From contig JASANC010002619.1 of the NCBI GenBank assembly GCA_030248135.1, forward strand, positions 1-64,000: a stretch of DNA of 64,000 bases. The letters run 5' to 3'. Source of the DNA: Theristus sp. LFF4_11. Its lineage: Eukaryota > Nematoda > Chromadorea > Monhysterida > Xyalidae. This document shows, piece after piece, positions 47,975-58,463 of this stretch. Every line of letters starts with the position of its first letter. Position 1 is the first letter of the stretch. Under the pieces are notes generated by a model. The model was not told the DNA's origin. It did no database searches and was given only the letters and a program-made list of their open reading frames with translations. Both the position numbers and the translations under genes were made by a program.

Positions 47975-50900
47975 ATGGCCGGGGTGTTTTGGTTGTTAGT
48001 GTTAATTGTTTCACCGTCGATAGCTGACCGAGCGGTAAGTTATTGTCGCACTAAAGCGCCATTCATGGAGGTTGAAGCGCGTCAGCGCGCGTCACTTCGC
48101 TACACATTCATGAAGCAACAAACAGCGCAGCTTCAGTTTTAGAATATGCGCACATTCATACGCACGTTCATGGCGTGCATGAATGGGCCATGAGGCACAA
48201 ACAAGATACACGCACGATGTGCAAGTAATGACATCGTTGACGATCAACGCTATGGTTTTACAAAAAAACTCACTTTGCTCGGCAGTTAGACAGAAACAAT
48301 AATGTCTCTCAGGAGTTCTTGCTGCAACAAGAGCGTGAAGTGCGCGCGCAGGTCGGCTACGACGACGTCACCTATGACCAGTTGCGAGCGACGCTGCAGA
48401 ACCTGAACGCCCTCGCCGAATACAAGTTTTTCGGAGAAGTGAGTGTGAAACCTGACAATGAATGACATGCCATGCGGCGCGCTGATATTATCGTTTATTT
48501 TGGTTCCGCGACTAAATGCGTTTGAACACGGGGATCGGAAAATGTTTCACGGAATTCAAAATTAGGTTACGGTAGACATCTCGCCGTGTGCTGACGTTTT
48601 ACGGGACTGATTCGGTTGTGGGGTTTTTCCTTAGCGCGTGAAACGTTTGTGCCTCCGATCTTCCAAAAACGATAATACATGATTCGAACGAAGCAGGTGC
48701 TTGGCGCAGACCCGCCTGACTTGATCGACAACGCAGATCCGAACAACCCAACGGCCAATTTCTTCGAAGGCGACATTGTGCTGAGACCGGAGCAGATGGA
48801 AGAAGTTCTGTTGTGCGTGAGCACTTTTCTTTTTTTTTTGTCGTGACCAAAAACCCATATACGCCGGTAGAAATTGAAATGAAGGAGAGTTTAACGGGCA
48901 GTAATTAATTTAGGGCAGCGCATGAAGACGTGATTGGAACGCATGACCCAGCCATTGGCACTGACCCAGCCAAGCTGTTAGACGTTTCGTTAGAAGTGGC
49001 ACAACGCCGCAGAAAACGAGCCGTAATAACATCACGCAATCATCTCCGATGGCCCACTACTACAATCAACTATTCAATTCATCCGTCAAGTCGAGGCAAG
49101 CGCATGTGATGTTTATAAGCAAAAGAAAACGGCAATACCGAAATCAGTTTTTTCGACACTGGCTTCAATACTTACAGGAGACCAAGTGGCCATACAGTCG
49201 GGCATCAGTGAATGGGAACAGAATACTTGCCTACGGTTCAACCGAATCGCCACACCCAGTGGAGATCATCTGGAATTCTCAAAAGGCACAGGGTAAATAC
49301 TGACACTTGCATCATTCATGAACAAAACGCTTTTTTGTCACTCAGCTAACGCCAGTACCATTCTTGTCGCAGATGTTTTTCAAACGTGGGTCGAGTGGGT
49401 GGCAAGCAAACGGTGTCAATAGGTTTCGGCTGCACGCGCCTCGGCATTGTTGCCCATGAAATCGGTTGGTCGTTTTTGTCATAACGCAGGTGCAGCAGCC
49501 ATGTTAGTTAACTTAAGCGTCATTCATGAAGCAGTATTTAGTGACCGCGTAGCTATGATTTAACACAGCAACGCGTTACCAAATACTGCTTCATGAACGC
49601 CGCATTAATGAAATGGTTACACAAAACATCCAGGGCACGCACTCGGTTTTTGGCACGAGCAATCTCGCCCGGACCGCGACCAACATGTCAGCATTGAAGG
49701 CGAAAACATCAATCAAAGATTCATTGGAAACTTCCACAAGCGAAGCATACACGACGTTGAAATCAACGGGATACCGTACGATTTCGGTAGTGTTATGCAT
49801 TACGGACCAACGGTACGAACAGGCAGTTCATTGTTTTAAATCAAATTCATAAACATCGAGGATTGACCAAGCAACACATGCAACTGCGAAAGCAACCACC
49901 ATGCAGGCGTTTCTGCAACGTGGCCAATTCACCATCAGAACACTTGATCCAAACGCCCAAAACACCATTGGACAGCGTGAAGGGCTGTCATTTTATGACA
50001 TCAAACTAGTCAACAGAGTCTACTGCAGTTGTGAGTCATTATCGTCATAAATTGTAACAAGTGTAAACACAATAATGCACACCAACGAAAACCACAAAAA
50101 CGTAAATTGTTGAATCATCCATTATTTTTTTAGCTTCGTGCAGTAATAGACTTGCTTGCGAACACGACGGATATGCCGATCCTAACAACTGCCAGCAGTG
50201 CAAATGCCCTGATGGCCTTGGAGGAACGCGGTGCGAGCGTGCGGCCGCGTCACCGGCTCAATGCGGCAACGGAAATCTGATCGCTTCTTCACAGTGGCAG
50301 ACAATCAACCAATCGGGACGACTCCAATGCAACTGGCACATCAAGGTTGGTGGTGTTGCCCATGCAAAATGCAGTCGTTGACAATTGTAACATTGCTCAG
50401 TGCAGTAGATCAAATATGTCCGTCTATCAATAGGCAGCGCACGGCCAAAACGTTGTGATTGAAGTCATTGCACTACAACTGCGTCCACAAACCACGTGCA
50501 TCGACGAGTATTTGGAAGTGAAACTGACACGTGATCTTGCGAACACCGGAGCGCGGTTGGTGACGACTCTTTGTTTCGAACAATTCTTTTCTCCATTCAT
50601 CATTCGCTGCAATTTTTCATCTCATTTCAGCATGTGCCGTACCGCACCATCCTCGATGCGCTCAATCAGCAACGAAGCGCTGGTGATCTTCAAGGGCTCC
50701 CGTGGCTCATTCAGTCTTCGGTATCGTGCCGACGGAAACGCCATTGCAACACCGCCACCAACCGTGGTCACACGTCGCCCAAGCACGCCACTCGCAACGC
50801 AGCCGCCGAGCACAACGCGACGCCCCACTACGACGCGGCCGCCGGTGACTCAGCCAACGCGCCCCGTGACTCCGCCACCATCGACCACCCGAGCAACACC

Positions 50901-51663
50901 ACCGACCACGTCACCATGGTGGACGCCACGGCCTGTGGTCGCAGGCGCTGGCTGGAGCCAATGGGGCTCCTGGTCACGGTAAGACTGCTGCCAGACAGGC
51001 TGTCATTTCACGGCCGCCACGCTGTCCGTCAGTGTACACGCGGTGTGTGTATGTGCTGCAGTTGTACGGCCACCTGTGGCTCGTGCGGCATTCGCCTGAG
51101 ACGGCGAAGCTGCCTAGGCGGGCAGTGCGTTGGGCCAACTGGCAACGCGCAAGAGTGCAACTCAAACCCGTGCCCTGGCGTCACCGCGTGCTGCAGAGGA
51201 TACACGGTCGCTGCGAATGGTCTCTGTGGAACAGGAGGTTGGTTGACTGATCTCTTATACAACCTCCCAACGACCTCATTGGCAAATATGTCACTGAGTG
51301 CCCAACGTGCTTTCAGCAACTGCAACAACAACAACAACGCAAGCGACCACCCAGCAACCGTCGGCTTGTGGCCCTTGGTCGGATTGGACGCCGTGTCAAG
51401 TTGCTCGATGTGGAGGATGCGGACGGAGTATTCGTGCTCGTCTATGCAACGGGTAGAATTTTTTTAGCAACCGATCAACACACGAAACAAGTTTACATCA
51501 ATAACTACATTTCAGTCGTAGTGTCAGTGAACAGAGACCATGCAACTTCAACGTTTGCACCAGCGGCCCACAATGCTGCAGTGGAATGAGAGCAATTGCC
51601 GGGCGATGTCACATTATTTCTCAAGGGTTGTTGCTTCGGGACGAACCGTCTGACATTGAGTGA
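47975..51663 (+). CDS. Secreted astacin metalloprotease with EGF, CUB and two TSP1 modules (NAS type)
   Basis: Fourteen exons join in phase to 718 residues: 47975-48034, 48286-48438, 48697-48812, 48914-49089, 49178-49292, 49373-49464, 49634-49812, 49907-50030, 50134-50345, 50434-50555, 50631-50978, 51062-51237, 51317-51452 and 51516-51663. A signal peptide is followed by a propeptide with the latency motif FEGD and a furin site RRRKR. The catalytic domain has [19 protein letters not shown], split between exons after HEIG, and the Met-turn SVMHYGP. Then come an EGF-like module ([11 protein letters not shown]...CKC), a CUB domain (CGNG to YRADG), a Pro/Thr-rich linker and two TSP1 repeats ([26 protein letters not shown]). 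This is the layout of nematode NAS-33 to NAS-38-type proteases, some of which act in moulting. All catalytic residues are present. AATAAA lies at 51835. Confidence 0.94.
48052..48200. repeat. Palindromic repeat family G, copy 2 (astacin intron 1)
   Basis: It begins AAAGCGCCATTCATGGAGG like the cluster at 44074, with TTGAAGCGCGTCAGCGCGCG and several ATTCATG blocks in both orientations. Confidence 0.65.
49514..49604. repeat. Hairpin repeat related to family G (astacin intron 6)
   Basis: GCGTCATTCATGAAGCAGTA followed by TTTAGTGACCGCG is mirrored by CGCGTTACCAAATACTGC then TTCATGAACGC. The leader TTAAGCG and CATTCATG are shared with the 44074 and 48052 copies. Confidence 0.65.
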
Positions 51664-52327
51664 TTGCTGGTTGCAATGTGCGTGCACTATTTGACAGATT
51701 CGTTCACTGCCGTTTATATCACTTTCAAATTGTTGAAAACTGCCTTATTTCTTATTTCTGTATAAAACGATTTCCATGTTTAAAAATTTGATGAAAAAAA
51801 CCCTCAGAAAAAGATGGCAATTTGTCAAAAAAGCAATAAAATTGTCAAAAAAACTTGCTACTCTTAATTAAGCAGACCCGCTTGGAAAAATAGCATTTAA
51901 CGTAACAACCCGTCTGCATGGAGTAACACGAAAAGCCAACCGGCCCACAACACTGCAAGTAATAAATACTGCGTGGTGCAAAAAACGCATCGCAATTTCA
52001 ACATTTTACAAATTCAGTTTCACAGATATTCACGGGATCTATTTGGATCAGCATGAAGGATGAAACGAATGTTCTGTTAGGCACATTTGCGACATCTGTG
52101 ACGCAACGTTGTAATGTGACATTAAATCTGACCTCTGTCCACTTGACAGACTCTCTATTTTTGTATCTATGTTACAGCAAATTGTTGTGATCAAACAAAA
52201 AGTGCGACCACAATTTTAAGTTCTGAAACAACAAAACAAACGATTCACAATTCAGAATTTGTTATTTGGAAGCAAAACAACGCTCTATTGCGCATCCACC
52301 AAGTCATATTCCGATATTCCTGCCGTC
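51664..52327. other. Intergenic region between the astacin gene and the first tandem paralog
   Basis: It contains a poly(A) signal AATAAA at 51835 for the astacin gene. No exon is seen. The promoter of the first paralog lies near the right edge. Confidence 0.5.
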
Positions 52328-53459
52328 ATGCGCACGATCAGAAACGCTCAACTTCTCGCAGTCGCTGTCGTGTTTTGTCTGCTTCTGGCAAGTTCAGGTA
52401 AAAAAATGCTGGAATGTCAACAGTGATTTCGTATTAGAAATTGGGGCTGACCAACAAGATCATAATTCAGAAAGCCACCCACGAGAACTGCGTCGACAGA
52501 AACGTCAGACAAGTGAAGCGGGCAACTTTCGATTGCCGGTCGATGACTGGAACACGCACCCCGGCCGCAGCGCCTCCGTCTTGTCGCCTGTGTTTCCGTT
52601 CGTGTCGACGTTCCGCAACGGCATCTACATCGATCCAGCCGACGACGAACTTGTGGACGGATACCTGAACATCCCTTTCCCCGGCTGGGGTCTCTGGGAT
52701 TTCAAAGGAAAAATAAGCAGCGGCCAGACGCCGATGCAGTTCGGATGGGGTCACTTGGTTAATCCCACTAACCGGCTGCGTCTCAATCCAACAGCCATAC
52801 AAGGACTACAATCCGATCCAGATTTCCTATCCCGTCGAGGTATGTTACTGACATTACTTAAAGGCAATCGCATGTCACACATGCTTTTTGAAAACAGCCA
52901 ACAGCACCGGTTTCTTTCAGACAACGCCCACCCAATACCAGTGATTCGTCTGCCAGGCAACTATGAGCCGTTGCACTGCAAACCGCCGTTCTGCAATCCG
53001 TTTGTTGGCAATGTTGCGTTCGGCTTTGAGGGCGATCTTGGATTCAATAGCGAAGTCGACGGTGAACTGGATTTTCCGATTCCAGCAGGCCCGAACGGTT
53101 TGGGCATTCGATTCCCATTGTCTGGAGGCATCACGACTGGAGTCAGCAACGTCAATGTCCAGTACGGACAACAGTTTGCGCCCATTGATGCGATCAGTCT
53201 CGCACAAAAACAATTGGAAGAAGAAAGCATCCACTCTGGTCATGTTCACCACGGTTTTCTCCACGAAACAGCATTATTGCCAGAAAGAGCGCCTGTACAA
53301 CCACAGGAACCTAGCAACCCATTCGAGACAAATCAACCAGAATCATACAGAACGCAACCGAGCTACAGCACGGATGACTCATATTCGGTTGAGCACCCAC
53401 AACGCAGTACTGCGTTGAGACGTGCGGAACGGCGGCGCCAACACCACACACTCAACTAA
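52328..53459 (+). CDS. Secreted protein, unrecognised tandem family, paralog 1
   Basis: Three exons join in phase to 325 residues: 52328-52397, 52471-52839 and 52921-53459. A signal peptide (QLLAVAVVFCLLLASS) precedes a short acidic-basic stretch ending in RRQKRQ, a likely furin-type site. Then come RSASVLSPVFPFVSTFRNG, GYLNIPFPGWGLWDFKG, a WGHLVNPTNRLRLNP block and, across the second intron, PLHCKPPFCNPFVG and LDFPIPAGPNGLG. A polar tail rich in Gln, Ser and Glu ends the chain. Only two cysteines follow the signal peptide, in C-x4-C spacing. The gene is first of three tandem copies, with intron positions shared with the second. AATAAA lies at 53758. I do not recognise the family. A cuticle, eggshell or other matrix role is conceivable but unproved. 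Confidence 0.88.
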
Positions 53460-54211
53460 GATTGGGCGTTAAAAACGTTCACGGAAAAGTTTCAAAATTA
53501 TTTTTGGTTCGCTTGGCTTGTTGCAGTTCAAACTGAGTCTACAATATTTTCATTTATTAAACTGGAGCTTTGAATTTTCCAAACTCCGGTTCAACTTTCA
53601 ATTTTCAGTGGCCAATTCTCCGCCTGTGCATAAACAAAAAATCAACTAAATAGAAAGTGCGGCGGTTGCTCAAACATGCAAAGTACAGCAAAGGTATTAC
53701 ATGTATCATGTGACTGCTGGTGATTCTAATACACGTTGTACATGAATTCTACCTTGAAATAAAAACAATGATAAAGTGTGATGCGTAACTTTTATTGTAT
53801 TTGACCCCGATCACCTGTATTTCCGTTTGGCAGATGACTGAGCACACACATGTCAAATTCAATAACCAAACCAGTTAACCGGGCTCATTGTTGAAGTGCA
53901 CACAACCGTTTTTGACTGGTTTTTGACACAACCGACAATTTTTGCCAGTTTGCCAGCACTGACTATCATTTTTTACTGTGCGCACAATGTCATTCACATC
54001 CAGTCGGTCAACATCTTTATCTTCAGACCCAACTCAATCGAAATCAGATTGTTATTTGTATTATTCACCACTTAAGAAATTGAAAAAAAAAACAAAAGTC
54101 AAGCCGCTGATGGGTGAATGCCTTTGAAGTAATTGTCCAAAAGTTATATCTTTTATGAAATCCTCAACATTGTGAATCACAGTTGTTGTATCACTGTCGA
54201 TCGAGCCGATC

Positions 54212-55655
54212 ATGAAAGGAACGCGGAACTGCGACTTCATATCAATACTTGCCATACTGTGCTTTATGCTTTTTATCTGCGGCAAGTTTTTGTTTGTTTT
54301 AAATTCATTTTTGTATGTAGCGGTCAAATTAATGAAATAAATTTGTTCAACACAAAGTGGCTTTCTAGTTGACAGCCGTTCGTTGTCAGTACGTCGAAAA
54401 AAACGACAGGCAGTGGGCGGTGACTTTCGACTGCCAGTGGACGACACAAACGCACATCCGGGACGAAGTGCCTCTGGGTTGTCGCCTGTGTTCCCGTTCG
54501 TGTCGACATTCCGTAACGGCATCTACGTTGATCCAGCTTTCGACCACGTAATCGACGGATACCTCAATATTCCGATCCCCGGCTGGGGCCTCTGGGATTT
54601 GAAGGGCAGTCTCCATAACGGCCTGACGCCGATACAGTTTGGATGGGGTCATCTGGTTAATCCGACGAATGAACTGGAATTGAATCCCATCGCCATCCAA
54701 CAACTTGCGTCTGATCCTGATTTTCTCATTCACAGAGGCAAGTCGGCACACAACGCCTTCAAAAATACTACAGTCCATCTGCTAATATTTACAACTAGCT
54801 GATTGGCTGGTTACACACACGTGCAGTTGATGCGTGCCTTCTGTGCAGGCAAACTCTGCCTCGCCAGAAATACCTGCACAGATTGCATGCATCAATCAGT
54901 CTGCATGCATCAACTGCAGTGTGTGCAACCCAGCAATCAGCCAGTTGTACAGATGGACTGTAGCTTCATTTCAACCAGCTTTTCACGTTCTTTACCGTTC
55001 AGAAAACGCGCCAACATTGCCTGTTATTCGTCTGCCGAGCGGTTACGAGCCGCTGCACTGCAAGCCACCGTTCTGCAATCCGTTTGTTGGCAATGTGGCG
55101 TTCGGTCTCGAGGGAGATCTTGGTTTCAACAACGAAGTCGAAGGTGCTTTGGACTTTCCGATTCCCGCCGGGCACAACGGTCTCGGCGTCCGATTCCCAC
55201 TGTCAGGAGGACTCAACTTCGGCAGCAGCAACCTGCACGTCAATTACGGCCAGCAGCTGTCGCCGATTGACGCTGTGGGCATCGCACAACGCGAGTTCGA
55301 ACACCGCCAGCTGCACAGACACATTGACACACTGGACGGTTTCATACATGAATCTGCACATCAACGAGAAGCGCTGGAGAAACAGTTGCGACCGATCGCC
55401 AGTCAAACCTTCCCGGACACGTTCAGACCAATTGAAGCGCCATTTGTGCCCAAACGCAAGCCAACGCGACCGCCGATCCCGCATAATCCATTTCATGGAC
55501 TAACTTCAGACGCAAGTTCTGGCCATTTGCCTCCGATTCCACCTCGGGTTCGCCCTAGTGAGTTCGAAATTACAGAAGACGCCATTCCGCCACCGTTGCC
55601 ACCACAGATTACAAGGAAAGATGCAACGGCGACAATCGGTGATGCGAGGCAATGA
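54212..55655 (+). CDS. Secreted protein, unrecognised tandem family, paralog 2
   Basis: Three exons join in phase to 362 residues: 54212-54285, 54376-54737 and 55003-55655. A signal peptide (ISILAILCFMLFICG) is followed by RRKKRQ, then the same blocks as paralog 1: RSASGLSPVFPFVSTFRNG, GYLNIPIPGWGLWDLKG, WGHLVNPTNELELNP, PLHCKPPFCNPFVG and LDFPIPAGHNGLG. The C-terminal tail is Pro-rich (PPIPHNPF, PPPLPPQ) and longer than in paralog 1. Intron 2 starts with GC rather than GT (AG/GCAAGT), the classic rare GC-AG class, at the very position where paralog 1 has GTATGT. That intron carries MITE family B. Adjacent paralogs lie 0.75 kb upstream and 0.5 kb downstream. Confidence 0.88.
54771..54960. mobile_element. 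MITE family B, copy 2 (intron 2 of paralog 2)
   Basis: CAGTCCATCTGCTAATAT at the left and ACAGATGGACTG at the right are inverted and flanked by TA (54769-54770, 54961-54962). The body with GCAGTTGATGCGTGC is shared with the copy at 10664-10870. Confidence 0.85.
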
Positions 55656-56160
55656 CGCGCATTAAAAGCCGCGTGTCCAGCTTGCTGATTCCTAGTGAAC
55701 TTGTCCGTCACCAAAAAAGTGACGCACAACACAGAACAGAGAATCAATGATCCACAATTGATTATTGTGAATAATTATTTTTCTGTATTTATCAGTTAAA
55801 GGTACAAAAGTATTTATTATCCACGGTAGTATTCCTGTTATTATTTCATGTGAACTTACTACAGACGGCAATACCACGCAAAAAATGCACTGCGCGTTCA
55901 GCAGTGTTGTGGTGTAGCATTGAAGTGACTGTCATGCTTGGGAGTGTAATTGATTAAAAAATGCAATGAGAATCGTACGAAGAACGAAGGAAGCAAAATG
56001 GTTTGTTCGTCACGCAGTTCGTTTCGTTCATGTTTTCGTTCATGTTTCGTTCTAAACACTGAACGCAAGTCAGGTTTCATGTGAAAGATATTTTCAATTT
56101 TCTTTTCGTTTTTGCAAACGTCTAACGCTTATGTATGTCCATGGTTTTAAACCATCGGCT

Positions 56161-57715
56161 ATGATCGTATTCATCACCTTCTTATCAAGGCTAGCTGTTC
56201 TCGCAGTTGTTTTTCGATTTTCGGTCGGTAAGCTGAATAATTTTTGGGATGTTTAGCATTTGGGCAGATACAGTTTGCGAGGTGACACAAACTGAAAAGA
56301 AAACTAAATTTATCAAGCAGCCGCCATACCAAACTCGGCGTTCAGACAGCTGCGTGTGAAGCGTCAGAGCCATGCCCACGACGGCGACTATAATCTGCCG
56401 TTCTACTCTCCGCTGCCTCATCGGAGTGCTTCCGGATTCGCACCCGCATTTCCATTCGTATCCAGTTACAATATGGGTAATCAAGTCAGCTCAGGCGGCA
56501 AGCACGTGAAGGTGCCATAAATTGAACTTGTACTCACATAACCGTATCTTTTGAATCTAATTTCCATTTGAATCACAATTTCTGATTCATCACTACTTCT
56601 TGTTCATCAGGGACACCTCAACATTCCATTACCCGGTTGGGGCGTTTGGGACATGACAGGAAAGTGGGAAAATCAACCCGTGACGCAGGACGTGGGGTAT
56701 GGAGCTGTTGGGAATCCAACTAATCCGTTACGGTTGAATGGCGCAGCAATGATGCAATCGTTTCTCAGCGATCCCTCCCTTCGAAATGCCAGAGGTACAC
56801 GAACGAAAACGAATGAAACTTCTCCATGCATTATGTTCGTTTAGTCAAACTGTTGAACTTATTCCAACCCACCTCCACAAAGTTCACTTTGAACAGTGTC
56901 AGTAAATCTCTTGGTTATCATTTGTTGTTGTTGTTGTTGTGATTTTTAGGCGATGTTTTTAGCCAGGGCTAACCCAGAGAAGCGTACAGAACGCCATTGA
57001 GTAGGGCGCCCATCGAGTTTTCTCTGTCATTAAGTGCCTATACACCCCTCGGCGGGGCTCGATCCCCCGAGCGCACAGACTGTAGTCTAACGCACTACCA
57101 CCAGGCCACGAGGGTGACAATATCATGTATGACATTATCATACTTGTCTGCTTTACAGAACATTCGGCTGTTGTGCCAGTGATGCGGATGCCGAGTGGAA
57201 TCGAACCGCTGCGCTGCGCCCCGCCCTTGTGCAACCCGTTCATGCCCAGTCTCGGCAGTGATTTCGTCCAAAAAAGCTCTGGCGACACATTCGGCGGTGA
57301 GTGAACCGCTGCTGTGCAGTTGCTGAGTTTCCTCTTTCTCAAATTCAGATTATGTAATAGCTGAAAGAAATGCCAATGAGCAGGTGCCCTGGATTTTCCG
57401 ATTCCGGCCGGCGCCAACGGACTGGGCATTCGGATGCCACTTGACGGTGACCTAAATGTCGGCACAAGTGGGGTGCACTCAAATTTCGGACAGGTATTCG
57501 GTCCGACGGACCCATTTGACGCTGACATCCGCCAGCGAGAACAGCACCTGCGCCAACAACAAGCCGACACCGAACGAGCGATGCTGCGTCGGTGGCGGCA
57601 GACGCACAATCTCAGGCATCGTCTCGCACAACCAAGAGTCACATACGAACCGATGCTTCCGCCGATTCCACGTCGGCACAGAGGCGCAGCTCACAGGAGG
57701 CGTCGAAAGGATTAG
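56161..57715 (+). CDS. Secreted protein, unrecognised tandem family, paralog 3 (diverged)
   Basis: Five exons join in phase to 303 residues: 56161-56227, 56321-56511, 56611-56794, 57159-57296 and 57384-57715. A signal peptide (MIVFITFLSRLAVLAVV) precedes LRVKRQ, then RSASGFAPAFPFVSSYN, GHLNIPLPGWGVWDMTG, NPTNPLRLN, PLRCAPPLCNPF and LDFPIPAGANGLG. The tail is strongly basic (final residues HRRRRKD). It has two more introns than paralogs 1 and 2, one before GHLNIP and one before the LDFPIPAG block, so introns were gained here or lost in the other two. The third intron contains a tRNA-derived SINE on the minus strand. AATAAA lies at 57802. The family is unrecognised. Confidence 0.85.
56925..57118 (-). 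mobile_element. tRNA-derived SINE (intron 3 of paralog 3)
   Basis: On the minus strand a tRNA-like head (from about 57113) has the A-box-like TGGCCTGGTGGTAGTGCG and the B-box-like GGGGGATCGAGCCCC. Its end CCGAGGGG can pair with the CCCTCG start. The anticodon arm is degenerate. A unique body and an (AAC)n simple tail follow, the latter seen on the plus strand as GTTGTTGTTGTTGTTG at 56925-56940. Head, body and simple-repeat tail define a SINE. Confidence 0.7.
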
Positions 57716-58463
57716 ACGAACTGGTTTTCCTTGATTTGCTGATGTGCCGAGCCATAAAGTTAGAAAGCCACGGATGTTTGCTTGATTTGTTTTTAAAAGA
57801 GAATAAATGAGACCACCCCAATCTGCAGTGTTCGTTTTGATATTTTCACAGTTTACTCGTTTCGTTCATCGTGTATGCGGAGCGATAACAATAATAACAT
57901 TCACTGTTGTATATTGATTCCAGAATTCAAATTATCAACCCTTCCTTTATCCTCTTCCAAACAGTCCTCCTGTAAATGTTCAAGCCAAATACAATTTTAG
58001 CAGTGCATGTAACCATGATATCACTAGGAAACAGATACATACACAAAATTTCAAGCACCCAGCTTGATGCGTCCCATTCCATCGTGTTTCGTAGCAAGTT
58101 GGAACTGATGAGCATGCATTCATGTTCATGAATTGAGGTGTTGATGTCCATGGTTACCAACAAGCGTATCAATACAATTGATCTATGCTTCTATGACGCT
58201 CATTGATATCACGCGCTGTGGGTCTCAGTCGATCTCGCGCAGTCCCACCGCAATGCACTTGTTGTTTTCCTCGTGACGGATCGACATGAGCTGATTTATC
58301 AAGATCCAGTTTGAAACGCAAGCGCTGGGGTTTTGTTTAACAGTGGATTCAAATCAGTCGATCAAATCAACGGTATTTAGCAGAACATCTCTTTAGAACA
58401 TTTCACACCAAGAAAAAAACAATTCTCGATCACCTTCAAAAAGAATATCAACGATCGGAAACA
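57716..58463. other. Intergenic region between paralog 3 and the WD40 gene
   Basis: It contains AATAAA at 57802. A minus-strand frame at 57927-58172 has no motif or splice support. Nothing else is seen. Confidence 0.4.

Noticed and set aside
57048..57113. Functional tRNA gene on the minus strand
   Set aside because: The anticodon arm is degenerate, and a SINE body and simple-repeat tail follow.
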